In this document: positions 43,706 through 54,574 of the stretch, piece by piece | Numbering within the stretch: position 1 is the stretch's first letter | How the letters are laid out: each line of letters opens with the position of its first letter | Assembly: GCA_026315105.1 (NCBI GenBank) | Contig: CM048744.1 | Location: forward strand, 663,217,676 to 663,281,675 | DNA length: 64,000 nucleotides | Reading direction: 5' to 3' | Origin: Locusta migratoria | Lineage: Eukaryota > Arthropoda > Insecta > Orthoptera > Acrididae | The notes under the pieces: generated by a model | Databases searched by the model: none | The model's input: the letters and a program-made list of their open reading frames with translations, nothing else | What the model was told of the DNA's origin: nothing | Translations under genes and position numbers: made by a program

Positions 43706-44667
43706 CAGGGGTCGGCAACACGTCGATCGTGATCTACTGGTAGGTCGCGAGCGCTTATTTGGTAGACCGTGTGAATTCTGACAGCGCAGGAGAAAAAATT
43801 GTTGAATACAATTCACATTTGCAACACTCAAAATGTGCGGTTGTTTGACAAACGAGTTTATTTTACTTATTAACAATCGCGTAGAACTACCTTCAATCTT
43901 TAACTATTTGTTCCCGCATTGTTTCAATCAGTTGCACGCCATTCGTTGCTACACTATTTGATTCAAGATATGCAATTTGTAGTATTAGTTCGGTATGTGT
44001 TTGGAGAAGGGTCGACTTTCATACCTCATATCATTCAAGAAGATTAGAACATTAACTTCTTTGCTGCGGTCAAGTACGAACTTCTGCGTTCATAGTGTGT
44101 GGACGGTATATTTTGTGACTAAAATATTCAAAAGATTTTGTACCAACAACTTGAAATAACATCATCAAAAAGTATTTGCTTCTCAAACGTATTGCAGAAC
44201 CCAATAAATGCTGGTCTGTAATTCACCAGGAAAAGTAGACTGCTTTAGTTAATGTTGCACTTAGAATAAAGGCATTGTTTGCTTCTTCTTACTATGTTGT
44301 ACGGCTTTTCAAATATGAATTTAAGTAAAAATCAACACAGACAAGTTTGACTGACGAACACCTAGACTCTTGTATTTGACTATGTGTAACACGTTATACA
44401 TCAAAATTCATGGACCATGTTAACTCAACATGTACTCAAGTTTCAGAATAAATATAAAATAATATTTGTATAATATTATGGAATAATTTTTAGATGTATT
44501 GAGTAAATAGTGATGACGTTAAAGTTTATGGTTGAATCTAGTTGTTTTGCTGTACTTAAATGTTAGAAAATGAGGAATTACTGAATTATTTATTAAAAGA
44601 AGTAGATCACTCTGACACAATGGTATGAAATTGTAGATCGCCACGGCTTTGCGGTTGCCTACCCCTG
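43706..44667. mobile_element. hAT-like MITE, 962 bp
   Basis: Ends CAGGGGTCGGCAAC (43706) and inverse GTTGCCTACCCCTG (44667), the classic CAGGGGT..GCAAC hAT terminus. An 8-bp near-perfect TSD, TTTTAGAT / GTTTAGAT, lies at 43698-43705 and 44668-44675. The interior is AT-rich without coding capacity. Confidence 0.88.
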
Positions 44668-44675
44668 GTTTAGAT

Positions 44676-45344
44676 CTATCACGGTCAGAGAAAGACTACT
44701 GGCTCACAATCCAAGGAAACTGTCGGTGAGTCACAAACATGTGAAATAGCAGGAAGAGAAAATGACTGAAATAGGGATTGTCAGATAAACGCTGGCAGCG
44801 CACCAGTAGTTTCTAGACTGCGGACACGAACAGCGGGAGAGATAGCCTGCAGTAGGAGCGACCACTGCCGATCTTGCTATAGGTGGTTGAGGCAGGGGGT
44901 GAGTAAGGCGGGCGTGCGCCCTGGAAACAGAGGCGGGGTGCAGTCAGTCACTCCAGGGGCAGCGCGGGCCCTCTGGAGGCTCCAAGAGTGGCGGGACAGG
45001 CACGGCAACGGCCAGCGGCCGGGGATCGAAGCACGCGCAGCGCGGCGCCGTCTCACGGTCAACGCTTGCCACAGTTCACGGCCACAGTATCCGATACAAG
45101 AAATGGCGTTGACTATACTCATCAATCTTTTGGACAGAACTAAGGGAAATGGGCATGACTCATGCTACAACAAATTCGTGTCGTACTCAGACTGTTTGAT
45201 ATGATGCTCAAAAAATACTTGGCGTAAAATTACATCGCAGAGTTCTTGGTGGAAATCTACACCACTGGACCGTAAGCGCCTGATAACGTGATCCCTTATT
45301 CTGCAGTCATCCACTCTGCAGTGACGCAGCTCTGTATTCCACCT
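44676..45344. other. unassigned, GC-rich patch
   Basis: 44880-45080 is GC-rich. Reading frames on both strands are open but show no domain. Confidence 0.35.
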
Positions 45345-45356
45345 CAAGTGCCTCTC

Positions 45357-45528
45357 CGTCGTTGCGGAGCGCGCAATTGCTCGCCGTCGGAGGTTCGAGT
45401 CCTCCCTGGGCATGGGTGTGTGTTGCCCTTAGGTAAGTTTACCTTAGTTTAAGTAGTTTGTAAGCTACGGACTGATGACTACGCAGTTTGGTCCGATAGA
45501 TTTACAAACATTTTAAATGTTTTTTAAA
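45357..45528 (+). mobile_element. SINE family B, 5' truncated, with TSD
   Basis: A 12-bp TSD, CAAGTGCCTCTC, lies at 45345-45356 and 45529-45540. The element starts inside the head (CGTCGTTGCGGAGCGCGC), showing that truncation occurred at insertion. Confidence 0.93.
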
Positions 45529-45785
45529 CAAGTGCCTCTCAACGGTGACTGCAGAAATGAGTGGCTTATGAGGAGCTGCACGACTACTGTACGCCGTGTT
45601 TTTTTTAATTACCTGCGCACAGCCATTGTGATAGTCCTACAAGTAGCACTCTGAAGCTGGTAACTGATCACTCCTGCCGATTTCAACCGATCGTCAGTAC
45701 ATGGTCTCGCTTCCTCTGTATTTTAAACATCGACATCTACAGTTTTCAAAATGAAAATCCAAGATCGCACATTAGTAATTTATGA

Positions 45786-45831
45786 AATGACGACCGGTTT
45801 CGGTGCACTGTGTCACCATCATCTGGTCATT
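45786..45831 (-). ncRNA. hammerhead-like motif with one core change
   Basis: Minus strand: stem I AATGAC/GTCATT (6 bp), CAGATGA in place of CTGATGA (U4 to A), stem II GGTG/CACC, GAAA, a self-complementary ACCGGT stem III and a GUC triplet. The core change is expected to abolish or reduce cleavage. Confidence 0.55.
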
Positions 45832-45924
45832 CAGAAAAAAAATGGGTATAATATAACAAGTATGCTGCACTTGTTATTTTATACCCAATTTTTTTAACAA
45901 GATGACCAGATTAAAACACATATG

Positions 45925-45966
45925 TGACCAGATGATGGTCACACAGTGCACCGAAACCGGTCGTCA
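45925..45966 (+). ncRNA. hammerhead-like motif with one core change
   Basis: Stem I TGAC/GTCA (45925-45928 with 45963-45966), CAGATGA (45929-45935), stem II GGT/ACC, GAAA (45953-45956), ACCGGT stem III (45956-45961) and C at 45962. Same U4-to-A change as in the partner. Confidence 0.52.
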
Positions 45967-46049
45967 TTTAATAAATTACTAATGTGCGATCTTGGATTTT
46001 CATTTTGAAAACTATAAAACGATCAGATCGCCTCCAAACGCGACCATGT

Positions 46050-47515
46050 CAGGTTATCTACATCTACATACATACTCCGCAATCCACCGTAAGATACACT
46101 GTACCACTACTAGGCATTTCCCTTCCTATTCCACTCCCAAATAGAACGAAGAAAAAAAGACTGCCTATATGCCTCCGTACGAGCCCTAGTTCCTCTTGTC
46201 TTTCTGATCACTACGCGAAATGTAAGTAGGCGGCAGCAAGATCGTACTACACTCAGCTTCAAATTCCGGCCGGCCGTGGTGGCCGAGGGGACTGAGGCGC
46301 TCCAGTCACAGTCTGCACGGCCACTACGGTCGGGGGTTCGAATCCCCCCTCGGGCATGGATATTTGTGCCGTCCGTAGTCTTAGCTAGTTCATAAGTAGT
46401 TTGTAAGCTTAGGGACTGATGACCCCGTAATGGGACTTAACTACGGGGTTCTACAAACATTTGAACATTCAAATTCCGGCCCTCTAAATTTCCTCAACAG
46501 AAATTAACGAAAAAAGCGTCGTCTTTCCTCCAGCGATCCCAAATTGAGTTTCCGGAGCATTTCCGTGACACTCGCGCATTTGTCGCCTTTGGACTGCTTC
46601 AATGTCTTCCTTTAAACTGATCTGCTGCGGGTCCCAAACACTCGTACAAGCGTTTTATACGCGGTCTCCTTTACAGTTGAAATACATCTTCCCAAAATTC
46701 TCTCAATAAACCGAAGTCGGCTGTCCGCCTTGCTCACAACTGCCCTTACATGTTCGTCCCATTCCATATCGCTCCGCCATGTTACGCCGAGATATATGAA
46801 CGACGCGACAGCATCAAGAAGCTCACTACTAATGCTGTATTCGAACATTAAGAGATTGTTTTTCCTACTCATGCGCATTACCTTACATTTTTCCACATTG
46901 AGAGCTAGCTGCCATTCTTCGCACAAACTAGAAATCTTGTCTAAGTCATCCTGTATGCTATTACAGTCGGTTAAAGACGACACCCTCCCATACACCGCAG
47001 CATCATCAGCAAACAGCCTCAAATTACAAGTTACTCTGTCCATCAGATCATTTATATAGATAGAAAAGAATAGCGGTCTTTTCACACTCCCCTGGGGCAC
47101 GTCTGATGATACACTCTGATGAACACTCGCCGTCGAGAACAATGTACTGCGTTTTATTACTTAGGAAGTCTTCCAGCCAGTCACAAATCTGTGAACCTAT
47201 TCCATAAGCTCTTCGTTAGCAGTCTGCAGTGTGGCACGGCGTCAAACGCCTTTTTGAAGTCGAGAAAAACACAGTCCGTCTGTTGCCCTTAATCCATCGC
47301 TCCCAAGATGTCATGTGAGAAAAGGGCAACCTGAGTTTCACATGAACGATGTTTTCTGAACCCGTGCTGGTTCGTAGAAAAAAGCTTTTCCGTCTCAAGG
47401 AAATTTACTATATTCGAACTGCGAATATGCTCCAAAATTCTACAGGAAACTGATGTCAACGGTATTGGCATACTGCATTTCACCATATCAGAAGGATTGA
47501 AATTTCGCTAATGGG
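46050..47515 (-). pseudogene. LINE reverse transcriptase (CR1/Jockey-like), split by a SINE
   Basis: Minus strand: IPLTSVSCRILEHIRSSNIV and QHGFRKHRSCETQVAL (47460-47300), then in another frame VFLDFKKAFDAVPH-like (about 47280-47230), next SSDVPQGSVKRPLFFSIYIN (47110) and RLFADDAAVYGRV with the catalytic FADD (about 47000), then LNVEKCKVMRMSRKN and SDMEWDEHVRAVVSKADSRL (46750). This is an almost complete palm, broken by frameshifts. The 3' end CTACATCTACATACATACTC (46055) is shared with the LINE at 34146. The SINE at 46271-46467 lies inside its 3' region. Confidence 0.88.
46271..46467 (+). mobile_element. SINE family A inside LINE, tail partly inverted
   Basis: A 13-bp TSD, TTCAAATTCCGGC, lies at 46258-46270 and 46468-46480. 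Near the 3' end GACCCCGTA is followed by ATGGGACTTAACTACGGGGT, an inverted copy of the tail's own GTAGTTAAGTCCCAT segment, instead of the normal tail. Confidence 0.93.
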
Positions 47516-48285
47516 TTTGATAGGTGAAATTCGGTGAGTAAACCTTCGAAGTCACTGAGAAGCATGACCGCCGCTCTCTGCTGTTGCTGCACTGCACCTA
47601 CTGTGGTGGCTCGTCTGTTCCTCATGCCAAGTTGTAGTCGAATGTATAGTGTGTAGAGTGTAGAAATGGAAACCTAGTGTGATGTGGCTGACGTCACTGG
47701 AGAACAATACGGGGTACCGTCGTACTGCCGGTCTCCCAGTGCTGCGCATTCACTGAATCCTCAGGCAGTTTTCATCTGGCTCATCTCTTCCTCCGTAAAC
47801 GTACCTGTACTCCCGAGAATCTCTGATAACGTACAACTACTACTGCAGTAAAAAAGTGCACCTGACACGGACGTAGCAGTGCTGGATACGAGGTTGATGG
47901 TGAAGAAGGGATTCGTTTAGGAGACGCTACGAAACGGTAAGGACAAACGTTAAGAGACAAAGTGGAATAACCGTGCCAGTTCGTGTCAGTCGTTGGCTCG
48001 TCTTGAAGAGTAATGAGGACACGCCCCCTAAGATACGTAGTAAGAAACGCAAACGACAGGGGCAATTAAAAGTTACGAGCACGCTAGGTGCGTAAAAACC
48101 GGCAAGACGCGGTGCCGGCTGTCAGCACTCAGCGCCGTGGAGTCGCGTCCTGTCTGGGGAACGTCACTGCTCGACGCGCAGACAGCCAATCAGATGGCGG
48201 CAGCCAGAGGACGAGCGTGATTAGCCGCGTGTGATGAGGCGCAGGTGCGGGCGCGGAAGGGTGAAAGGCTGGGGACTAATGTCCC
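47516..48285. other. unassigned, GC-rich in second half
   Basis: No domain in any frame. 48080-48280 is CpG-rich. Confidence 0.35.
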
Positions 48286-48289
48286 GTAG

Positions 48290-48425
48290 GCAACGTGGCC
48301 ACTGTAGCACCAGCCCGGACTATTCGATAAGGATGGGAAACCGGCCGAGCCCTTCCAACGGAACCATCCCGGCATTTGGGTGGAGCGACATCGGAGAAAT
48401 CACGCGAAACCCAAATCGGAGGTGG
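48290..48425 (-). repeat. dispersed repeat, family I (diverged)
   Basis: Inverse of 18912-19080: GGTTTCCCATCC, GGGCTCGGCCGGTTTCC and CCAAATGCCGGGATGG on the minus strand. Confidence 0.5.
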
Positions 48426-49086
48426 GTTTCATCAGCCGTCATCACGAGGGCGTGTCCAGTGTGCTGACAACTGCGCCACATAGTGACTGTGTCTTTTGCT
48501 TCGGTGATGAAGTGAATATTTTATATACTTGAAGACTAATAATAGGAGAGTATCGCATAACATATCAGTGTACTATACAGGGTGGTCGGAAATTCCTGGT
48601 ACAAACTTCTAGGACTTGTAGAGGGTAGTGAGTATGTAACATTTTTAATAGCAACCCATGTCCGGAAACGTATCGTTTCCGTTCCATGACGGTTTTAATT
48701 CACATGATCTCCTCATCCACTACTACTTGAGGTATGTAATTAGGCGTGACCCAGTACAATTTTTGCAATCAGTTTGAAAAGAATACTGAATCGTTCCGTT
48801 ATTACTCACGCATTTTCATTATAATTTACACCTTATGGTTTACATTAGTCGACAACAACAAAAACCCAGCATCTACGGCACCAGCCGCAACGTACTGATG
48901 CATTACGACAGCGGCTCGATGTGGCGACCACCAACGTCGTTACACACATTGTACGTCCGAAGCAAGTTCAGGTACTGTCTCTACATCCCACGTGGTGTCT
49001 ATTCAATGCCTTGTGCAGCGGCCAGAACTCGTGCCAACATCTTCTTCTGTCTCTACAGGTATCGCATAAATTAGGCTCTTCGTACG

Positions 49087-49288
49087 CCGTCCGCGGTGGC
49101 CGAGGAGACTGAGGCGCTCCAGTCACTGTCTACACGGCCACTACGGTCGGGGGTTCGAATCCCCCCTCGGGCATGGATATTTGTGCAGTCCTAGTTCGTA
49201 AGTAGTTCATAAGTAGTTTGTAAGTTTCGGGACTGATGACCCCGCAGTTAAGTCCCTTAAGCTTAACAAACATTTGAACATTTGATTT
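49087..49288 (+). mobile_element. SINE family A inside mariner, with TSD
   Basis: A 12-bp TSD, GCTCTTCGTACG, lies at 49075-49086 and 49289-49300. Complete copy, with the first bases of the head changed (CCGTCCGCGG). Confidence 0.95.
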
Positions 49289-49300
49289 GCTCTTCGTACG

Positions 49301-49560
49301 ACCACACAAGGGTTTAAATCTGGCGATCGTGGTGGCCACGCTATTGGGTCACCACAGCCCATCCGTCTTTCACAAAATCCTCTGTTGAGATGTCTAAGGA
49401 GAGCCACTGAAAAGTGAAGTCGTGCACCATCATGATGAAACCACATTTCCTGACGGACATTAAATGGCACATCTTCCAATGAACGGGGCCAATACGTGTC
49501 GTAGGAAGACAAGCATGCTTTGTTGCATACCAAGACAGGAAACTCTGAGACGTATCGCTG
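49301..49560 (-). pseudogene. mariner-like DDE transposase remnant
   Basis: The minus frame reads WPRSLEDVPFNVRQEMWFHH then DGARLHFSVALLRHLN and DPIAWPPRSPDLNP. HDGA carries the second catalytic Asp and SPDLNP the third (34-residue class spacing looks likely). Family proteins cut and paste the element at TA sites. Sequence after DLNP continues past the SINE in a broken frame. Confidence 0.8.
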
Positions 49561-49708
49561 CCCTAAGCAGACGTTGACGAGTTACACATCTGAACGGAAC
49601 GGAACGGAAACGATACGTTTCCGGACAAGGTTTCCTAATTAAAATGTTATGTACTCGACCCTCTACAAGTCCTAGAAGTTTGTAACGGGAATTTCCGACC
49701 ACCCTGTA

Positions 49709-50978
49709 GAAGCTATCACGAAACGTATGCAGCGTCTGAAAATAACACCTGATTACTATTCTTCTCTCATAAATGATGTTTCCACACAAGAGCAAGTGAG
49801 TAGCCTATTATCAAAGACGGACATTTGTCGTTTGCCAGAAACTGAGATAAACGTCATTTTTATTGCGAAACGTAGAACTAACATATTTATAAGCGGATTT
49901 GGGCATTATCAACTTTAATACTCGAAGATTTATACCTGGAAGTGGCTAACATCAATTTGATTACTCAAGCACCTTCAAATTGTGTTAGAAAATACAGATG
50001 TACATCTTCGAAACCAAAACGTGTAGGTGTCCACTTTGATGTGAATACGTTTTCAGATGTCCGGTTTTGATACACAGAGATTCGCTTACTGCTGACGAGA
50101 ATCTTTTACAATTGTATAATCTGGAAAATTATAGGAATATCAACATAAAGTGGAACTCAATTACATTTAGGAAAAATGAATAATGAATATTGGAAATGAA
50201 TAATAGTCATAATAATCTTTTTTTTTTTAAAAATTTTATATACAATATGAAACGTTTCGGTATTGAATCTCTAAAATTATTAACATAAAGTCTGTTGAAA
50301 CTGTCGTCAGATTTTTCCGTAAACATCCTTACATAATTTCTGACATCGAACTTCTTTCCAACAAGTGATGATTTCGACAACACACCTTACAATAGAACAG
50401 TCTAGTTTACAAGCTGCTTTGTTTGAATGTTTATTTTCCACTTTTCAGGTTGTCTCATCCGCTTCCTAGCTCTTCCTTCGGAGGGTGGTGATATGTTCCA
50501 TTTTAAGATGGTTATTAGTAATAATACTATAAGAAATTACAGAAAAACTTACGTACGGGCTAATGCGTCTTAGTACCTGCCACATACTGTCGCCATGTCT
50601 GATTTTCGAGGTCATGTGATCATATACTGTGTTCTCATTGAGGCACACTGCTTCATTCAACAACTGTCCGAATTTGATATCAAGCTCTTACGTAAGTGTC
50701 CGCTTTTGATGTGAACAGTTAAATTTAGCGTGTGATTTATCACGTTTACGTCAATTTATGGAAAAAACGGATTTCACCGCTGAAAAGAATGGAATAACTT
50801 TCTTTATGCTCGACTGCTAAATAAATTTCGACCATTAGGTCAGATGTCCAGGTTTGATATTAGGCTAGTCAAGTATGGTCCAATAGCTTATACTTAAAAG
50901 AAGACGAGGGAGAGTGTGACTACGATTCGTGGGCACGGTAAAAATGCTCTTCGATTTCCAGATTTTCTAAATTTAGTA
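49709..50978. other. unassigned AT-rich DNA
   Basis: No gene or repeat recognised in about 1.3 kb. Short frames only. Confidence 0.45.
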
Positions 50979-51189
50979 TACAGGGTGTTACAAAAAGGTA
51001 CGGCCAAACTTTCATGAAACATTACTCACACACAAAGAAAGAAAATATGTTATGTGGACATGTGTCCGGAAACGCATAATTTCCATGTCAGAGCTCATTT
51101 TATAACTTCTCTTCAAATCACATTAATCATGGAATTGAAACACACAGCATCAGAACGTACCAGCGTGACTTCAAACACTTTGTTACAGG

Positions 51190-51507
51190 AAATGTTCAAA
51201 ATGTCCTCCGTTAGCGAGGATACATGCATCCACCCTTCGTCGCATGGAATCCCTGATGCGCTGATGTAGCCCTGAAGGATGGCGTATTGTATCACAGCCG
51301 TCCACAATACGAGCACGAAGCGTCTCTACATTTGGTACCGGGGTTGCGTAGACAAGAGCTTTCAAATGCTCCCATAAATGAAAGTCAAGAGGGTTGGCGT
51401 CAGGAGAGCGTGGAGGCCATGGAATTGGTCCGCCTCTACCAATCCATCGGTCACCGAATCTGTTGTTGAGAAGCGTACGAACACGTCGACTGAAATGTGC
51501 AGGAGCT
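51190..51507 (-). pseudogene. mariner transposase, C-terminal part
   Basis: The minus strand reads PAHFSRRVRTLLNN, then WIGRGGPIPWPPRSPDANPL and DFHLWEHLKALVYATPV. It contains the third catalytic Asp in SPDANPLDF. It is the continuation of the fragment at 59501-59359. The break is exactly the LTR insertion. Confidence 0.8.
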
Positions 51508-52751
51508 TGTAACGTTTCTGCTATGTTGCTAACTCCTAAAAATCAGTTGCCATCATTGAAACACGAAATATCTGATACCTAAAGTAAAACTTCATTACCG
51601 GACATGTGATATTTTACATTTTCGCCTTCTGTTTGAAATTCTATTAACACTATTAGTAAAACGCTTTTAAGAAATAGTACGTTCATTTAAATATAACTTT
51701 GGCAGACCTTTTACGTTATTTTTCATTTTTTAATACTTTCGTAAATAATAGCTGCAAACACTAAAAATGCATTACACTTAGTTTCGGAAATTGCTGAACC
51801 TATATAGATACTAATTTGTATAAACACAACAATGCTACATGTTATGAACTATTGCACAACATGATTTCATATATACCTTTTGTTTAAATAAATTAGGGCA
51901 GACCATGTTTTATGTATCACTAGATCCTAAATTAAATACTGATAATTTTTCATGCACTAAAATTAATAATCCGTTTGGTACTAAGAAACTATCTTCGAAA
52001 TTAACAAAACTATGACAACCATAAACAAATCCGTATTAATAAATAATTTGACCGCAAACCGAAACACATTAAAATTACATGTCATAATAATAGTACGCCT
52101 ACACAATATTGGCAAAACAAATATGTGTGCATTTCAGAAACACACATAATGTAAATAATTTGAGCACTGTAAACACTAGTCAAAATGATGACGTTAAATT
52201 TGTGCACTACATTTAAATACAAATTTCATGAAACAAGTACATACATTGACATAAATAGTCAAAGCTTAAATGTAATGTTTTAATTTCTGTATTTTGTCAT
52301 ATTTAATGTAAAAGAATATTGTTTAATTATGAATTACAAAACTTTGTCATCAATCTTATTATGCAGTTATGCAGAAAGATGTTTGAGAGAAACCATTGTT
52401 TGTTTAGTCACTGTCAGTCTGCTATAGAGTTTGGGAGTGGCGAGAAACCTGTAAGCAGTTCTGTTGGCTTGCTGCTGCATTTCTTGATTGTGCAATGTTT
52501 AAGTGGAAATAAAATCGTTTCCATATCAACTAAAATGGTTTTAATTTAAAAGAAGATCCTGTAGAATCAATTTCTTTAGTGAATGCCGAAGATAACTCAC
52601 AACGCAATGGACTTCAGCCAGCATATAAGTTCAACTTCACCTACAGTGGAATGACTTTGTTTTAGACTGTGAACTAACAAAATTTTCCGTAATTCAGGAA
52701 AACGTTAGGGCTCAGTTGGAGTCATTCCGAAAAGAGGTGATGGACGTTAGA
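51508..52751 (+). repeat. 5' long terminal repeat
   Basis: 1244 bp, begins TGTAACG and ends GTTAGA. Compared by eye with 58113-59354 it differs by about eight substitutions and one 2-bp indel, which is about 0.7 per cent. AATAAA occurs near 52508. A 4-bp TSD, AGCT, precedes it (51504-51507). Orientation assumed from the polypurine tract at 58103-58112. Confidence 0.9.
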
Positions 52752-52860
52752 TGTGGTGCCGTGTGACCAGGATTTTAAAAGCGTATTCACTAATGTAAAA
52801 TGTTAGAAGTGGTGACGTGATCAAAGGATTTTAATGAGTATTCGCTAATATAAGAATGTG
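52750..52860 (+). repeat. candidate primer binding site with tandem duplication
   Basis: Right after the LTR, TGGTGCCGTGTGACCAGG (52754) starts with TGG as tRNA-primed PBS sites do. A second diverged copy of the ~54-bp block, with GAAGTGGTGACGTGATCAAA and GGATTTTAATGAGTATTCGC, follows at 52806-52859. I could not match the PBS to a particular tRNA. Confidence 0.5.
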
Positions 52861-53108
52861 TTTCAGGATACAAGGAAAATAATGTATGTGATGGATGTGC
52901 AATAAAACCATCATAAAAGTGCAGAATTCGACTACAATACTATCCACACCTACGATGTCGAAATTTAATGGAGGAAGATGGCAGTAATTTGGACTACTAG
53001 ATTCCTGTATCGCCGCATCCTTGTGACGAGCTAAGTACTTTTTTTTTAACTTTTGTAGTGACTGTTTGTGTGATAGGGATTTTATGTGGACTGAAAACTT
53101 ATTTTAAA

Positions 53109-54102
53109 ATGGATACAGTAAGAAAGGAAGTTGATGATAGTACTCAAGTTTCGGACTTTGACAATGGGGTAGAAGGTTCTGGTATCGCGAGTTCTACACT
53201 GATTGCAAGAAAGCAGCAGGTCCTATTTTTCTAGTGATTTACAAGAGACTGGACAACAGATTAGTAATATGGCAGCAAACGCGGAAATAGAAAGAAAATC
53301 AATCTTGGAACTTTTATTAAAAATGGAAACCACGAACTCCGAACTTTTATTACAAATGGAAACTATGAAAACCGAACTTTCGTTAGATATAAAAACCATG
53401 AAAACCGAACTATCTGACATAAAATCTCAAACAAATGACTCAATGACCGGTTTAAAACAATACATTGGAAGTCTAGTGACAAAGTTTAGTACTGGATTCA
53501 ATAGTGTAGAAAAAAGTGTTTTGGTAGCTGCTACTTCAGAAGATTCACAGACGAGTGACAGTGTTGAAGAAATAGATGACAGTTCAAGTTATGTAAATTC
53601 TCAGAGCCAGGATACTAAAACAGAGTTAACTGGAAAGATTCGCGATTTTGAACAATGTAATAGCAAACTTAATATTTCTGATTTGAAAGTAGAAACTGAA
53701 CAAAACTGTTTTATAGATAAACCTGAGCAAGAAGTCGAAAGTGAATGTACAGTCACAGAATTACCACAGTGTGTAGACGAAATTCCAGAAAAGTCACATG
53801 CTGAAACTTTGAGTATTCCTACACGTACTAATGTAATTTGTTTACCAGTAGTGAAGTTACCTGGTAGGCCTAAACAGACATTTCATCCTATTTATTTTAT
53901 GCCACAGGACAATGATTGTTTTTCATCAGAGTTGAATGACACTACAGAAATTATGTTGCTTAAGCAAAGTCTAAGGTGTAAATTATGTTCTTGGGCAAAC
54001 CATACCCAACTGTTTGCATTTAATTTTGGACCTAGTAGTAATGTACCACTACCTATTCTACCTGATGATAGACAAAATGAGATGCATCAGACTATGTACT
54101 GA
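53109..54102 (+). CDS. coiled-coil protein of the LTR element, frameshifted
   Basis: An ATG at 53109 opens MDTVRKEVDDSTQVSDFD, but a shift near 53200 moves reading to the +1 frame, which stays open to a TGA at 54100. Residues from about 53280 on are AEIERKSILELLLKMET, followed by four repeated blocks of M-E/K-T-M-K-T-E-L type, a strongly predicted coiled coil, then an acidic Ser/Glu-rich middle, and near the C-terminus LPGRPKQTFHPIYFMPQ and LKQSLRCKLCSW with a single CxxC. I do not recognise a family. Position after the PBS and the coiled coil fit a Gag-like or accessory protein. No zinc knuckle CCHC is seen. The frameshift could be real decay or a programmed shift. Confidence 0.5.
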
Positions 54103-54521
54103 TGTAATACCTTAGGGGCATAATTACTCTTTAGTTATGAAACTGCTGACACCAGTTCAGGTCCCCAGTCGTGTGCTGTGTACTTCTATTGATCATTTTC
54201 ACAGTGCAGAATAAATTCTATGCTTTAAGTTTTCCTTCAGTGTAAATATTTATGATTATTTGACAAAATGTTTTAATTACCACTGACAAGTGAAAACAGC
54301 TGAGACATACCTTTTGATATATACATTTTTGCTATATGCTTATTGAAACTTAAAATATGTGTAGCCTAAACTTTATTACCAGTTGGAATTTTTGAGAAAA
54401 TATGAACAAAAAATGTGTAGGTGGATGTTAACCATCAGTTATAAAAAAAAAAACTTTATACCAAATACTAATACTCTACCTAATCTGAGATACTAGTGTC
54501 ATCTTAGTTGGAGGTTTTTAA

Positions 54522-54526
<5 letters not shown>

Positions 54527-54570
<44 letters not shown>
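54527..54570 (+). repeat. poly-T tract
   Basis: 44 T residues in the interior of the LTR element. Confidence 0.98.

Positions 54571-54574
<4 letters not shown>

Larger units (their letters stand above)
45746..46020. repeat. palindrome carrying two hammerhead-like motifs
   Basis: Arms (about 45746-45870 and 45895-46020) share TTTTCAAAATGAAAATCCAA, ATCGCACATTAGTAATTTAT and the hammerhead-like motifs. The centre GGGTATAA..TTATACCC pairs as well. Structure as in 40775-41027. Confidence 0.85.
48578..49706. mobile_element. mariner-like element with about 110-bp TIRs, interrupted by SINE
   Basis: CAGGGTGGTCGGAAATTCC (48578) and its inverse (49706) are bounded by TA at 48576-48577 and 49707-49708. 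The TIRs stay similar for about 110 bp through GTCCGGAAACGTATCGTTTC. A transposase remnant is on the minus strand, and a SINE sits at 49087-49288. Without the SINE the element is about 0.9 kb, shorter than the roughly 1.3 kb of complete mariners. Confidence 0.88.
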
